From positions 124,001 to 188,000 of the forward strand of contig NZ_WFLM01000002.1 in NCBI RefSeq assembly GCF_009208775.1: a stretch of 64,000 bases of DNA, given 5' to 3'. The position numbers and the translations under genes were made by a program. A model generated the notes under the pieces. That model searched no databases. It was not told the origin of the DNA and was given only the letters and a program-made list of their open reading frames with translations. Numbering within the stretch: the first letter of the stretch is position 1; each line of letters begins with the position of its first letter. Below are positions 56,462 through 64,000 of this stretch, piece after piece. This DNA is from Silvanigrella paludirubra. GTDB taxonomy: Bacteria; Bdellovibrionota_B; Oligoflexia; Silvanigrellales; Silvanigrellaceae.

Positions 56462-59064
56462 ACCTCAACCCCCTTCTTTTTCTCTTCTATAAATTTTTTT
56501 ATTTCATTTAACAATTCTTTTTCATTACTTAATTTTCTTTTTTTCGATTGTCTTAAACCTAAAATAATAAAAATAGGGCCAAATAATAATCCCAATATCG
56601 GAATACCCCAAACTAAGAATCCAACAGAAGAATGGATATCGGGTTCTCTCAAAATCCAAGGACCATATGCTTTTTTAAAATATTGAATTATTTCGGTTTT
56701 TGATTTGCCTTCAGAAACTTGTTTTTCAATTTCCGTTCTCATTGCAATGCTTTGGAGAGTGCCACTTTCTAAAACACTCATTCCAATACAAGTAGGGCAT
56801 CTTAACTCTTTGGCAACTTCTTCTACTTTTGGATTGATCATTGTAGGAACAATTTGTCCTGACTCTAATTTTGTTCCTTTAAGTAGCGAGCCATTTCCAG
56901 CACCATCTTGAAGCAACTTATTTTGGGTTGGCCCTGCGTTTTGATTTTCTGAATTTGTTTGAGCTAGTGAAACTCCAGTAAAACAAAACAATGTAACAAA
57001 AATGGAAAAACTAATAATTCCTAATGAAATTATTTTAGAAGATAATTGAGTTTTTAAGGCAGAATTTGAAATTACATCTTTTAAATAAGAATCCAATGAA
57101 TCATCAGATTCTTTTATTTTACCTTCATCATCAATTTCAAGACTTCTTTTTCGAATTCGATGTGATATAGAAACAGCAGCGCCTAAAACCATAATTATAA
57201 GACTTGTCCAGACCAGTTTCACAGTAGGATTCCAATTTAATTTTAAAGATACACTTTGATTATTGACATCAAAAGAAGCTAAAACAATATATAAATCGTG
57301 CCAAAACGTAGAATGTATTCCAATTTCATTGAACCATTGCTCGTTATTTGTAAATTTACTTCTCATTGGATGAATCATTATTTTTTCATTATTTTGATTA
57401 TCAACAGATTTTAAATTACCAATAACATATTGCGCGTTATATTCACGTTTATAGGATAGACCTTCATTTGTAATTGTATAACCATTAAAAGAAGTAGATT
57501 CATTTAAATTTAAATGTGCTTCAGCAGAAATTCCTCTGTAATTTCCTGCAAACCCTGCAATCGCAAATAAAAATCCTATATGTATAATAAAGGCTCCTAA
57601 ATAGGGTCTATTATAATACAAAAATACTTTACCATTCCATCTCATTGATTTTAGTTTATAAACAAGATCCATAATAAGTACGCCACTTGTCCATAAAACT
57701 ATCAAAAAAACGAATGAACTTATTAAATCAAAATTTTTACGTTCAGAAAGAATAAAAGTAAGAATAAGGGCCCAAATAAATGGAAAGACAAGACATGTAA
57801 TAGGATCTTCTATTTTTCCGTTTTTCCAACGCATTAAATTTCCAACCCCTAAAATTAAGACAAGACCTGCACCAATCCAAGGAGCAAAAGCATTGAAAAA
57901 AGGCTGTTGGATAGAAATTTTTATTCCTCTTGTCGCTTCTACAACTAAAGGAAGAATCGTACCAATAAACACAAGTGCAAGCAGGAAAAGAACAAAAAAG
58001 ATTGTAAATAAAAGAGCACTCTCTTTTGAAACTTTCCATTCATTGGTTTTTGCAGCACCCTGAATATAATGACCACGTGTAAATATAAGACCAATCGTCA
58101 AAGCGAGTAAAAATACAACCCATACTAAGTAAGAAGGACCGATTTCACTTTCTGCAAATGAATGCACACTGCTAATTACGCCCGATCTTGTTATAAATGT
58201 TCCCAAAAATGTCAGTGAAAACGAAAGCATATTTAAAAACAAAAGAAGACGTGGCAGTCTTCCTGTTTTGTCTGTGATTAATAAAGTATGAAGTGCTGCC
58301 GTAATAGCAAGCCAAGGCATTAGTGAACTATTTTCAACAGGATCCCATCCCCAATACCCACCCCAACCTAATTCGACATAAGCCCATTTCCCACCTAGAA
58401 AAATAGCTATAGACAATATAGCCCAAGCTAATAAAGACCATCTTCTTACTGTACCAAGCCATTCGCTTGTAAATCCACCTCGAACTAAGGCAGCAAAGGA
58501 ATAAGCAAAAGGAACAATAAGTAAACAATAACCTGTAAATAACATAGGCGGGTGTATTGCCATATACGGATTTTGTAAAAGGGCGTTCATCCCTTCGCCA
58601 AATTTTCCTACAGGAAATAATCTATCCAGAGGTGCTGAATAGCTTACATTTAAAAAAAGCATAAATGTTAATGCACAACCATAAGCAACACACAATGCGG
58701 GGTATAGAGAAACATTTTCTTTACGAACCGTAACTAAAGAAAAAGTAACAATAGCACTCATAATTAAAGTCCATAATAAATGACTTCCTTCAAGAGCGCT
58801 CCAAAATGATGTGAATAAATAAAGCGGTGGCATATCTACTGCAGAATGTTGATATACATATTTTACTGAAAAATCATGAAAAAAAATGGAATTCCACATT
58901 ATAAGAGATGATATAAGTACACAAATAAAAACAGCTATAAGTGAATTTCTAGAGCTTGCCACAATTCCAGTTAATGGCTTATACAAGGAATAAGTTCCCA
59001 TTACTAAGCCGTATATAGATAAAATCAAACCCATGCAGAGAGAAAAAAAACCAACTTCAACCAT
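56458..59064 (-). CDS. ccmF: CcmF-CcmH fusion, cytochrome c haem lyase
   Basis: A single 868-residue frame. Residues ~1-640 are CcmF: about 15 membrane helices, His171 in H-P-P-M, and the haem-handling tryptophan motif G-W-G-G-Y-W-G-W-D-P-V-E-N at 233-245. Residues ~745-868 are CcmH: the L-R-C-P-T-C thiol pair (Cys756, Cys759), then M-R-T-E-I and Y-G-P-W-I-L, and a C-terminal membrane helix. CcmF ligates haem to apocytochrome c thiols and CcmH reduces them, so the fusion joins two partners that normally associate. It starts 3 nt after the hemF stop without a strong site of its own (coupled). Confidence 0.93.
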   Translation of the reverse strand: MVEVGFFSLCMGLILSIYGLVMGTYSLYKPLTGIVASSRNSLIAVFICVLISSLIMWNSIFFHDFSVKYVYQHSAVDMPPLYLFTSFWSALEGSHLLWTLIMSAIVTFSLVTVRKENVSLYPALCVAYGCALTFMLFLNVSYSAPLDRLFPVGKFGEGMNALLQNPYMAIHPPMLFTGYCLLIVPFAYSFAALVRGGFTSEWLGTVRRWSLLAWAILSIAIFLGGKWAYVELGWGGYWGWDPVENSSLMPWLAITAALHTLLITDKTGRLPRLLLFLNMLSFSLTFLGTFITRSGVISSVHSFAESEIGPSYLVWVVFLLALTIGLIFTRGHYIQGAAKTNEWKVSKESALLFTIFFVLFLLALVFIGTILPLVVEATRGIKISIQQPFFNAFAPWIGAGLVLILGVGNLMRWKNGKIEDPITCLVFPFIWALILTFILSERKNFDLISSFVFLIVLWTSGVLIMDLVYKLKSMRWNGKVFLYYNRPYLGAFIIHIGFLFAIAGFAGNYRGISAEAHLNLNESTSFNGYTITNEGLSYKREYNAQYVIGNLKSVDNQNNEKIMIHPMRSKFTNNEQWFNEIGIHSTFWHDLYIVLASFDVNNQSVSLKLNWNPTVKLVWTSLIIMVLGAAVSISHRIRKRSLEIDDEGKIKESDDSLDSYLKDVISNSALKTQLSSKIISLGIISFSIFVTLFCFTGVSLAQTNSENQNAGPTQNKLLQDGAGNGSLLKGTKLESGQIVPTMINPKVEEVAKELRCPTCIGMSVLESGTLQSIAMRTEIEKQVSEGKSKTEIIQYFKKAYGPWILREPDIHSSVGFLVWGIPILGLLFGPIFIILGLRQSKKRKLSNEKELLNEIKKFIEEKKKGVEV

Positions 59065-59067
59065 AGT

Positions 59068-60039
59068 TCACCATTTGACTTGAGGAGGTAAGGAACAAAA
59101 AATGGCCTCGTGGTTTCCACCAGTCATTAATCCAAATTTTGTGCCTCGATCATATACCAAATTAAATTCAGCATATCGACCTCGCCAATAATGATGTTTT
59201 TCTACAAGTGATTCATCATAAGGCATTTCAATACGACGAGACAGAATTTCAGCATAAGCTCTCGCAGAATATTGCCCAACATCCAGTAATAGAGAGAGAT
59301 CGGAGTCGCTTTCTGTTTTTACAAAATCAAAAAAGATACCACCAACGCCTCTTTCTTCTTTTCTATGAGGAATATAAAAATACTCTTCAGCCCATTTTTT
59401 ATATTTTTCATAATTTGCTATTTTTGCATTTCTTTCACAAACTGTTTTCATAGCATTGTGAAACAGCTCTGTATCTTCTTCAAAAGGAATCATTGGTGTG
59501 AGATCTGCACCACCACCAATCCAAGTTATTGTTTTGTCTTTATCAAATACTTTAATACATCTTACATTTAAATGCATTATTGGTGCAAAAGGATTTCTTG
59601 GATGTGAAATTAAAGAAACACCTGCTGCTGCAAAAGGTTTATTTGCATATTCACCTTCTAAAGCGGGATATTTTGGGCCCCAGACACAGCTAAAATTTAC
59701 TGCCGATTTTTCAAGATGATCTGCACGAATAACAGTCATTACTCCGCCACCGCTTAGATTTCTATCTGGGTTATGTTCTTTTGCATTCCAAATTTTCGGC
59801 TGACATGCTTCTTTACCTTCAATCGTATTAAAAGCAGTTTTATTTATATTTCTAACAAAAATGAAGAGCTGTAAAATTTCATTTGAAAATGGATTTTCAT
59901 TTTGATCACTTTTAGCTAATTGCCAAATAGGATCTTGATATAAAGAGTCTGCAAGCGGATTATTATTAATATTATCCATATTAATAATTGGATTTTGATT
60001 TAGGAATTCAGCACTCCTAGTAGAAACATTTTTTTGCAT
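59068..60039 (-). CDS. hemF: oxygen-dependent coproporphyrinogen III oxidase
   Basis: ATG 60039 has AGGAGA 6 nt upstream; an in-frame start 30 nt earlier lacks a site. The 323-residue enzyme decarboxylates coproporphyrinogen III. Motifs: W-N-A-K-E-H-N-P-D-R-N-L-S-G-G-G near residue 85, W-I-G-G-G-A-D-L-T-P, H-R-K-E-E-R-G-V-G-G-I-F-F-D and R-G-R-Y-A-E-F-N-L-V-Y-D-R-G-T-K-F-G-L. Requirement for O2 implies aerobic or microaerobic life. It leads an operon with the ccmF-ccmH fusion, so haem supply and haem attachment are co-expressed. Confidence 0.95.
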   Translation of the reverse strand: MQKNVSTRSAEFLNQNPIINMDNINNNPLADSLYQDPIWQLAKSDQNENPFSNEILQLFIFVRNINKTAFNTIEGKEACQPKIWNAKEHNPDRNLSGGGVMTVIRADHLEKSAVNFSCVWGPKYPALEGEYANKPFAAAGVSLISHPRNPFAPIMHLNVRCIKVFDKDKTITWIGGGADLTPMIPFEEDTELFHNAMKTVCERNAKIANYEKYKKWAEEYFYIPHRKEERGVGGIFFDFVKTESDSDLSLLLDVGQYSARAYAEILSRRIEMPYDESLVEKHHYWRGRYAEFNLVYDRGTKFGLMTGGNHEAIFCSLPPQVKW

Positions 60040-60156
60040 AGGAACTCTCCTTTTTTTTAGGTAAACCAATCAAATAAGATTTACCAAAAAAGAGATACAC
60101 CCTATAACATATAAAATGCAATTTTATTTCTGAAATAAATTAAAAAATGAAGCGGT

Positions 60157-60175
60157 AAAAATGATAATTATTATC
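60157..60175 (-). promoter_or_regulatory. Fur-like box upstream of hemF
   Basis: AAAAATGATAATTATTATC matches the Fur consensus at 16 of 19 positions. It lies ~120 nt upstream of the hemF ATG and just beyond the response regulator gene. Iron control of the haem/cytochrome operon is a plausible inference. Confidence 0.65.
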
Positions 60176-60189
60176 AAATTTTAAAATGA

Positions 60190-61674
60190 TTATATTTTAT
60201 ATTTTTTTCTTTTTGCATCAATTGCATTTCTACTGATACCTAATGCAATATGAGATTTTGCAATACTATCATGCCTATTCATAGCTTTAATTAAAATTGT
60301 CTTTTCTATTTCATCAATTACATCATTTAAAGAACAATCGTTATTTAAAGCATTTTGTAATAAGTCTAAAATATATTGATCAATTTGATCTTTTGGCAAA
60401 GAAACTGGTTTAGGCTCTGTGGAACCAATTTGTTTTTGAAATCTATGAGTTAATGGTTCCTTATTTGGCAAAACAAGATGATGAATACTTAATTCTTCTT
60501 CATGAAGCTGAGCATTAATTAACATACGCTGCAATACACGAAATAACTGTCTAATATTCCCTTTCCAAAGGGATTTTTGGCACATTTGACTGATTTCATA
60601 TATAAGCTCTTCACTTACCTCTATATTTTCTCTTTTAAAGAATACAGTAACAAAAAGTGGAATATCCTCAAGCCTTTCTCTTAATGGATCTAAAATAATT
60701 TCGGCTCCACTAATACGATACTTAAAGTCAGCAAGCATTCTACCTGATTCAACTTCTTCATCTAAATCTTTTGTAGTAGCAACAACAAGTTGAAAATAAG
60801 AATGAATAATGCGCATATCGCCAACTCTATTGTAACTACCATCGTTTAAAACACGTAATAATTTTCTTTGGGTAGAGAGGTCTAGAGTATGAATCTCATC
60901 AAGAAATAAAATACCTCCATCAGCAGCAGCAACGTAGCCATTTGTTGTTTCGTTTGCACCCGTAAAAGCACCTTTTTTATGTCCAAATAATAGAGAAGAT
61001 GTTAAATCATTATCTAAAAGCGGACAGTTTACAGTAACAAAAGGGATCATTCCTTCAATTTCAACTCTTTTTTTATGAAGAATTTTAGCAAATTCTTCTT
61101 TACCTGTTCCTGTTTCTCCAAATAAAACTAAAGGTATTTTTTTATTTTTTGCAACTCCATTTAAAAACTTGTCATGCTTTGATGAAACAATGACTCCATT
61201 TTTATATATTCTAAATGAATTGTCTTTTAAAAAACGGTTTGATGAAACTTCCACCGAGTTATTCGAAAGATTAGAGTGTTTTTTTTGCAAAGCTAACTTA
61301 ATATAAATTAGAATTTCATCTGAGTTATATATAGGTTTTCTTAAAAAGTGAGAAGCGCCTAGAGAAAATGCCTTATCAAAAATAGATTTATCTAAATCAT
61401 GAGACATAGCTAAAACAGTTAATTGTGGCTGAGTTTCTAAAGCAAATTGAATAATATCAAAACCAGATTTATTTGATTTTGAATTATCCTCTTCACCCAA
61501 ATGGATATCTGTTAACAGAATATCATAACCATTTGCAGAAAGCATTTGTTTCGCTTCATCTAGAGAAGTGGCACCATAGGAATGCAATCCACAAGATTGC
61601 GAAAGAGAAATATATTTCTCTAGTTCATCTTTATTATCATCAACAATTAAAATACTTAGCTCTTCAAAAATCAT
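60190..61674 (-). CDS. NtrC-family sigma-54-dependent response regulator
   Basis: The ATG at 61674 starts the receiver directly (a GTG at 61683 is possible). Receiver acidic pair Asp12/13, phospho-acceptor Asp56 in L-L-T-D-I-H, and switch Lys in F-L-R-K-P. The AAA+ domain has Walker A G-E-T-G-T-G-K-E, the sigma-54 loop G-A-F-T-G-A and Walker B I-L-F-L-D-E-I-H, so it should contact sigma-54. The C-terminal Fis-type HTH ends L-G-I-S-R-N-A-I-D. It starts 13 nt after the stop of the histidine kinase gene and is its likely partner. Confidence 0.9.
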   Translation of the reverse strand: MIFEELSILIVDDNKDELEKYISLSQSCGLHSYGATSLDEAKQMLSANGYDILLTDIHLGEEDNSKSNKSGFDIIQFALETQPQLTVLAMSHDLDKSIFDKAFSLGASHFLRKPIYNSDEILIYIKLALQKKHSNLSNNSVEVSSNRFLKDNSFRIYKNGVIVSSKHDKFLNGVAKNKKIPLVLFGETGTGKEEFAKILHKKRVEIEGMIPFVTVNCPLLDNDLTSSLLFGHKKGAFTGANETTNGYVAAADGGILFLDEIHTLDLSTQRKLLRVLNDGSYNRVGDMRIIHSYFQLVVATTKDLDEEVESGRMLADFKYRISGAEIILDPLRERLEDIPLFVTVFFKRENIEVSEELIYEISQMCQKSLWKGNIRQLFRVLQRMLINAQLHEEELSIHHLVLPNKEPLTHRFQKQIGSTEPKPVSLPKDQIDQYILDLLQNALNNDCSLNDVIDEIEKTILIKAMNRHDSIAKSHIALGISRNAIDAKRKKYKI

Positions 61675-61687
61675 TCTATACACACCA

Positions 61688-63511
61688 TTACTTTTTTCTT
61701 GTTTGAAGTACCTTTTTCAAAATGAACTCGCCACTATAAAAGCTTTTATGGAGTACCACGCTTATACCCAAAGAAAGAGCCTTTTCTATAATATCCGAAT
61801 TCGTATCCGTATAGATACAAAAGCATTCAGATAAATCAAATGCTTTATCTGAGATATTATGATACTCGATGAGAGTATCTTTTGGCCAGCAAATTGTGCT
61901 TATTTTCTCATAAGAAAGAGGATTTTCAATTAAAATAATGACTTTATTTTTAATACCAATATTTTTTTGGGAATTATTTACCAATTTATTTTCATTTATT
62001 TGAGTTGATTTTGGAATTATATTTAAAACATTTGGAATTGTTAAAGCAAAAACGGTTAATCCATTTCTTCTAAAATAAGAAATACGACCACCATGGCTAT
62101 TTGCAACAAATTTAACAAAAGTTAAACCAACCCCAGTTCCTTCTAATTTATTAAACGTCATTCGCCAATCAAATATTTTGTCTTGAATATCTGAAGAAAT
62201 TCCTCTTCCGTCATCAATAACTTCAATATAAAGTTCGCCATTATCATTTATTTTCCAATCTACTAAACAATATGAATTGCAAAAATAAATAGCGTTCCTA
62301 ATTAAATTTTGAAGACATCTTTCAAGTTTTCCATGATCACAAAAAATGACAGGAGTTGTTAACGATGGGGAAACGATAATTTCAGAATTTCTTTTTTGTG
62401 CAAACCAACTTATTTCAGAAACTAATTTATTAAAATCAAAAATATCATTTTTTTTATTTAAAAGTTTTTCTTTTTTAGGATCACGAATACTTTCAATTAA
62501 AGAGTGCAATTTAATAAGAGCTAAATTTGATTTTTTATAAACTTCTTCATTTTTTATTGCCGTTTTATCATGAAGAAGTTCTTCAAAAACAGATAAAGGA
62601 CTTTTAAGATCATGAATGATTTGAGAAACAACTTTGCCAGTATCTATATCATTTTGATGCCGAATCAAAGAATTCATCATTTCAAGTTTTTCGGCTTCAA
62701 ATTTTTCAAGCTTTCTAAAGGACTTTAATAATGTTAATCTCAACCGCCTTATATGATTAAATTCAAAAATTTTATTTGATTTAAACATTGAAGAATTTAA
62801 ACTATTCAAATTAAATTTCTTTAAGAAAATAAAAACAGGCGTAATAGCAAAAATAGTTATCAAAACATAAAGAACAAAAAAAATAAATATCACAATAAAA
62901 TCAATATGTAAAGAGTTTTTTAAGAGATCATCACTAAAATACTGAAATGCCGATTTTTTTGCGCCAATTATTACTACAATATTTTCAGAATTTATATTTA
63001 TTTTTTTGGAAATAAAATAAGTATCAGGATATAAATTATTTAATCCAATTTCAGAAGATTTTTGTATAATAAAATTTGTTGAATTATTTTCATTAATATA
63101 CTTTAAATTTAAAGATTTTAATATATTCTTTTTTACTCCCATAGGAGTAGCTAAAAAATCTTCTTTTTCGTTTAAAAATAAAAAAACAGAATTTTCATCT
63201 AAATTATAAATTTCTTTAGACAATTCTGTAAGATTTTTATCTGAAAATGATTTTGTATTTTTAATTAATAAAGGAATTAACTTTTCTTGCTGTATCAGTG
63301 ATTTTTTCATTATATAAGACTGAGAAAAATCTATAAATCCATCTACACGATATTTTTTAGAAATTAAACTCAAGCCACCAATTATAATATATAATATAAA
63401 AATCCATATTAATATTGATCTAAAATATCGTTTAAAAAAGTGAATATTTAATTTTTTTGTAATTAAAATGTTACTTAAAATATTTTTAACAAATTGCTTA
63501 AATTTCAGCAC
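61688..63511 (-). CDS. membrane sensor histidine kinase with degenerate C-terminal receiver-like domain
   Basis: Start is GTG 63511 (AAGGGGG upstream). Two membrane helices (~32-50, ~203-231) flank a ~150-residue periplasmic sensor. HisKA has the phosphate acceptor His300 in I-I-H-D-L-K-S-P. The ATPase has L-x-N-L-I-R-N-A (N box), D-D-G-R-G-I-S (G1) and G-T-G-V-G-L (G2). Residues ~518-607 follow like a receiver domain (V-I-I-L-I-E-N start, late G-I-S-V-V-L-H-K-S) but the acidic pocket and phospho-acceptor Asp are missing, so this domain is probably a binding or regulatory module. It is the first gene of a pair with the NtrC-type regulator. Confidence 0.88.
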   Translation of the reverse strand: MLKFKQFVKNILSNILITKKLNIHFFKRYFRSILIWIFILYIIIGGLSLISKKYRVDGFIDFSQSYIMKKSLIQQEKLIPLLIKNTKSFSDKNLTELSKEIYNLDENSVFLFLNEKEDFLATPMGVKKNILKSLNLKYINENNSTNFIIQKSSEIGLNNLYPDTYFISKKININSENIVVIIGAKKSAFQYFSDDLLKNSLHIDFIVIFIFFVLYVLITIFAITPVFIFLKKFNLNSLNSSMFKSNKIFEFNHIRRLRLTLLKSFRKLEKFEAEKLEMMNSLIRHQNDIDTGKVVSQIIHDLKSPLSVFEELLHDKTAIKNEEVYKKSNLALIKLHSLIESIRDPKKEKLLNKKNDIFDFNKLVSEISWFAQKRNSEIIVSPSLTTPVIFCDHGKLERCLQNLIRNAIYFCNSYCLVDWKINDNGELYIEVIDDGRGISSDIQDKIFDWRMTFNKLEGTGVGLTFVKFVANSHGGRISYFRRNGLTVFALTIPNVLNIIPKSTQINENKLVNNSQKNIGIKNKVIILIENPLSYEKISTICWPKDTLIEYHNISDKAFDLSECFCIYTDTNSDIIEKALSLGISVVLHKSFYSGEFILKKVLQTRKK

Positions 63512-63613
63512 CTTACCCCCTTGAATTATTTAATTGCAATTTGTTTAAAAGAAACCTACTGATATTAAAGGAATTCCAGAGTCAATCACAAAGAAACAAA
63601 CATTATTTGAAAC

Positions 63614-63642
63614 TATCTTGATAAATTATATGTATCAAGATA
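63614..63642. promoter_or_regulatory. inverted repeat in the divergent region upstream of the histidine kinase
   Basis: TATCTTGATA (63614-63623) and TATCAAGATA (63633-63642) are exact complements, 9-nt spacer. It is ~100 nt upstream of the kinase start, a possible operator. Region 63512-63886 otherwise shows no gene. Confidence 0.5.
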
Positions 63643-63757
63643 TTTTTAATATTTTTTAACGCAAAGGTCTAAAAACGAATAGCTTCATTTAAGTCAATGT
63701 AATTACTATATATATTAAATTAATACGAAATAAATTAATTTAAAACATAAAATATTC

Positions 63758-63773
63758 ATCTTGATAAATTATA
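63758..63773. repeat. second copy of the ATCTTGATAAATTATA element
   Basis: The 16-mer ATCTTGATAAATTATA at 63758-63773 repeats 63615-63630 exactly, 143 bp apart. In the first copy it forms the left half of an inverted repeat; here it stands alone. Paired half-sites flanking a divergent promoter region suggest a regulator binding site. Confidence 0.45.
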
Positions 63774-63812
63774 AATTTAAAACTATAGTTACCTTGAGCG
63801 CCTTTTTAAAGG

Positions 63813-63826
63813 AGCTTATATAAGCT
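63813..63826. repeat. 14-bp palindrome upstream of the edge gene
   Basis: AGCTTATATAAGCT is perfectly self-complementary, ~60 nt upstream of the putative TTG start at 63887. It could be a dimer-binding operator; there is no direct evidence. Confidence 0.35.
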
Positions 63827-63886
63827 AATTTTTACATGAGTTTGTGTATATAGCTAGGTTTATTTAATTATCAAGTGGAGATTAGC

Positions 63887-64000
63887 TTGCTAAAACTATA
63901 CATTAAAAAAAAAAGTCTGCTAAAATATTACGCATTTTAAGCCCTCTCGCAATTTTATTTTCGATTAACTGCACTAGTTTAGCTGATACTCCAAATGCTA
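63887..64000 (+). CDS. start of a secreted protein, cut off by window end; frameshift at an A10 run
   Basis: TTG 63887 has GTGGAG 6 nt upstream, giving M-L-K-L-Y-I-K-K-K. The literal frame then stops soon after the A10 run (63905-63914). The next frame continues to the window end as S-A-K-I-L-R-I-L-S-P-L-A-I-L-F-S-I-N-C, then T-S-L-A-D: a typical basic-hydrophobic signal peptide. If the run had 11 A, start and signal peptide would be one open frame. Only the signal region is visible, so no function can be given. Confidence 0.45.

Noticed and set aside
1-64000. Defence systems, CRISPR arrays, prophage or integrative elements
   Set aside because: I saw no repeat-spacer array, nuclease/helicase clusters, integrase, transposase, tRNA-linked att sites or phage structural genes.

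Overview
The window looks like a chromosomal segment of a strongly AT-rich, Gram-negative bacterium. Outer-membrane and LPS functions (a beta-barrel porin, KdsD), periplasmic thiol chemistry (DsbD), System I cytochrome c maturation (CcmF/CcmH), an alternative complex III NrfD-type subunit and two NtrC-type sigma-54 activators point to a Bdellovibrionota/Oligoflexia-like lineage; Silvanigrella-like bacteria are my best guess. That placement is inference from gene content and base composition. I see no rRNA, tRNA, CRISPR array, intact insertion sequence or prophage.

Layout. Bases 1-3050 are an accessory edge: a small secreted protein, a decayed aminotransferase-like relic, an 18-bp inverted repeat and a secreted subtilase with a lectin-like C-terminal half. 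Bases 3052-8556 hold a minus-strand run cah - nagK - nagA - OsmC/SDR fusion - cinA. Next come shikimate kinase, an unknown secreted protein, an orphan sigma-54 response regulator, and the Fur-boxed feoA-feoB-FeoB-associated Cys-rich operon (10.2-14.3 kb). xylFGH, a NagP-like sugar permease and ppdK follow (14.3-22.7 kb). A good sigma-54 promoter (23080-23096) precedes two tiny proteins, then proline dehydrogenase and an APC permease. Ggt, a quinone-oxidoreductase-like enzyme, a divergent HolA and an isolated ActC-type protein lead to a large unknown 917-residue protein near a Fur box (31.9-34.9 kb). ArgH with a solute-binding protein, an ATP-grasp-like unknown, a POT-like transporter and Rsh (RelA/SpoT) follow. 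Minus-strand gpmI-mazG-sseB-kdsD faces plus-strand dsbD-sohB-nagB-II. The right end has a porin, the hemF / ccmF-ccmH fusion / CcmI-position operon behind a Fur box, a two-component pair, and the start of another secreted protein at the edge.

How genes work together. GlcNAc use is complete but split over three loci: permease (18490), kinase and deacetylase (6902, 5719), SIS-type deaminase (52278). Iron supply (feo), haem synthesis (hemF) and cytochrome c assembly share Fur-like boxes. Two sigma-54 activators lie in a window that also contains a sigma-54 promoter.

Three reading frames are interrupted at A-runs where one additional A would restore the frame (relic at 665-671, mazG at 47328-47334, edge gene at 63905-63914). 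This suggests homopolymer under-calling in the assembly or transcriptional slippage, and it affects how mazG and the edge gene should be annotated.
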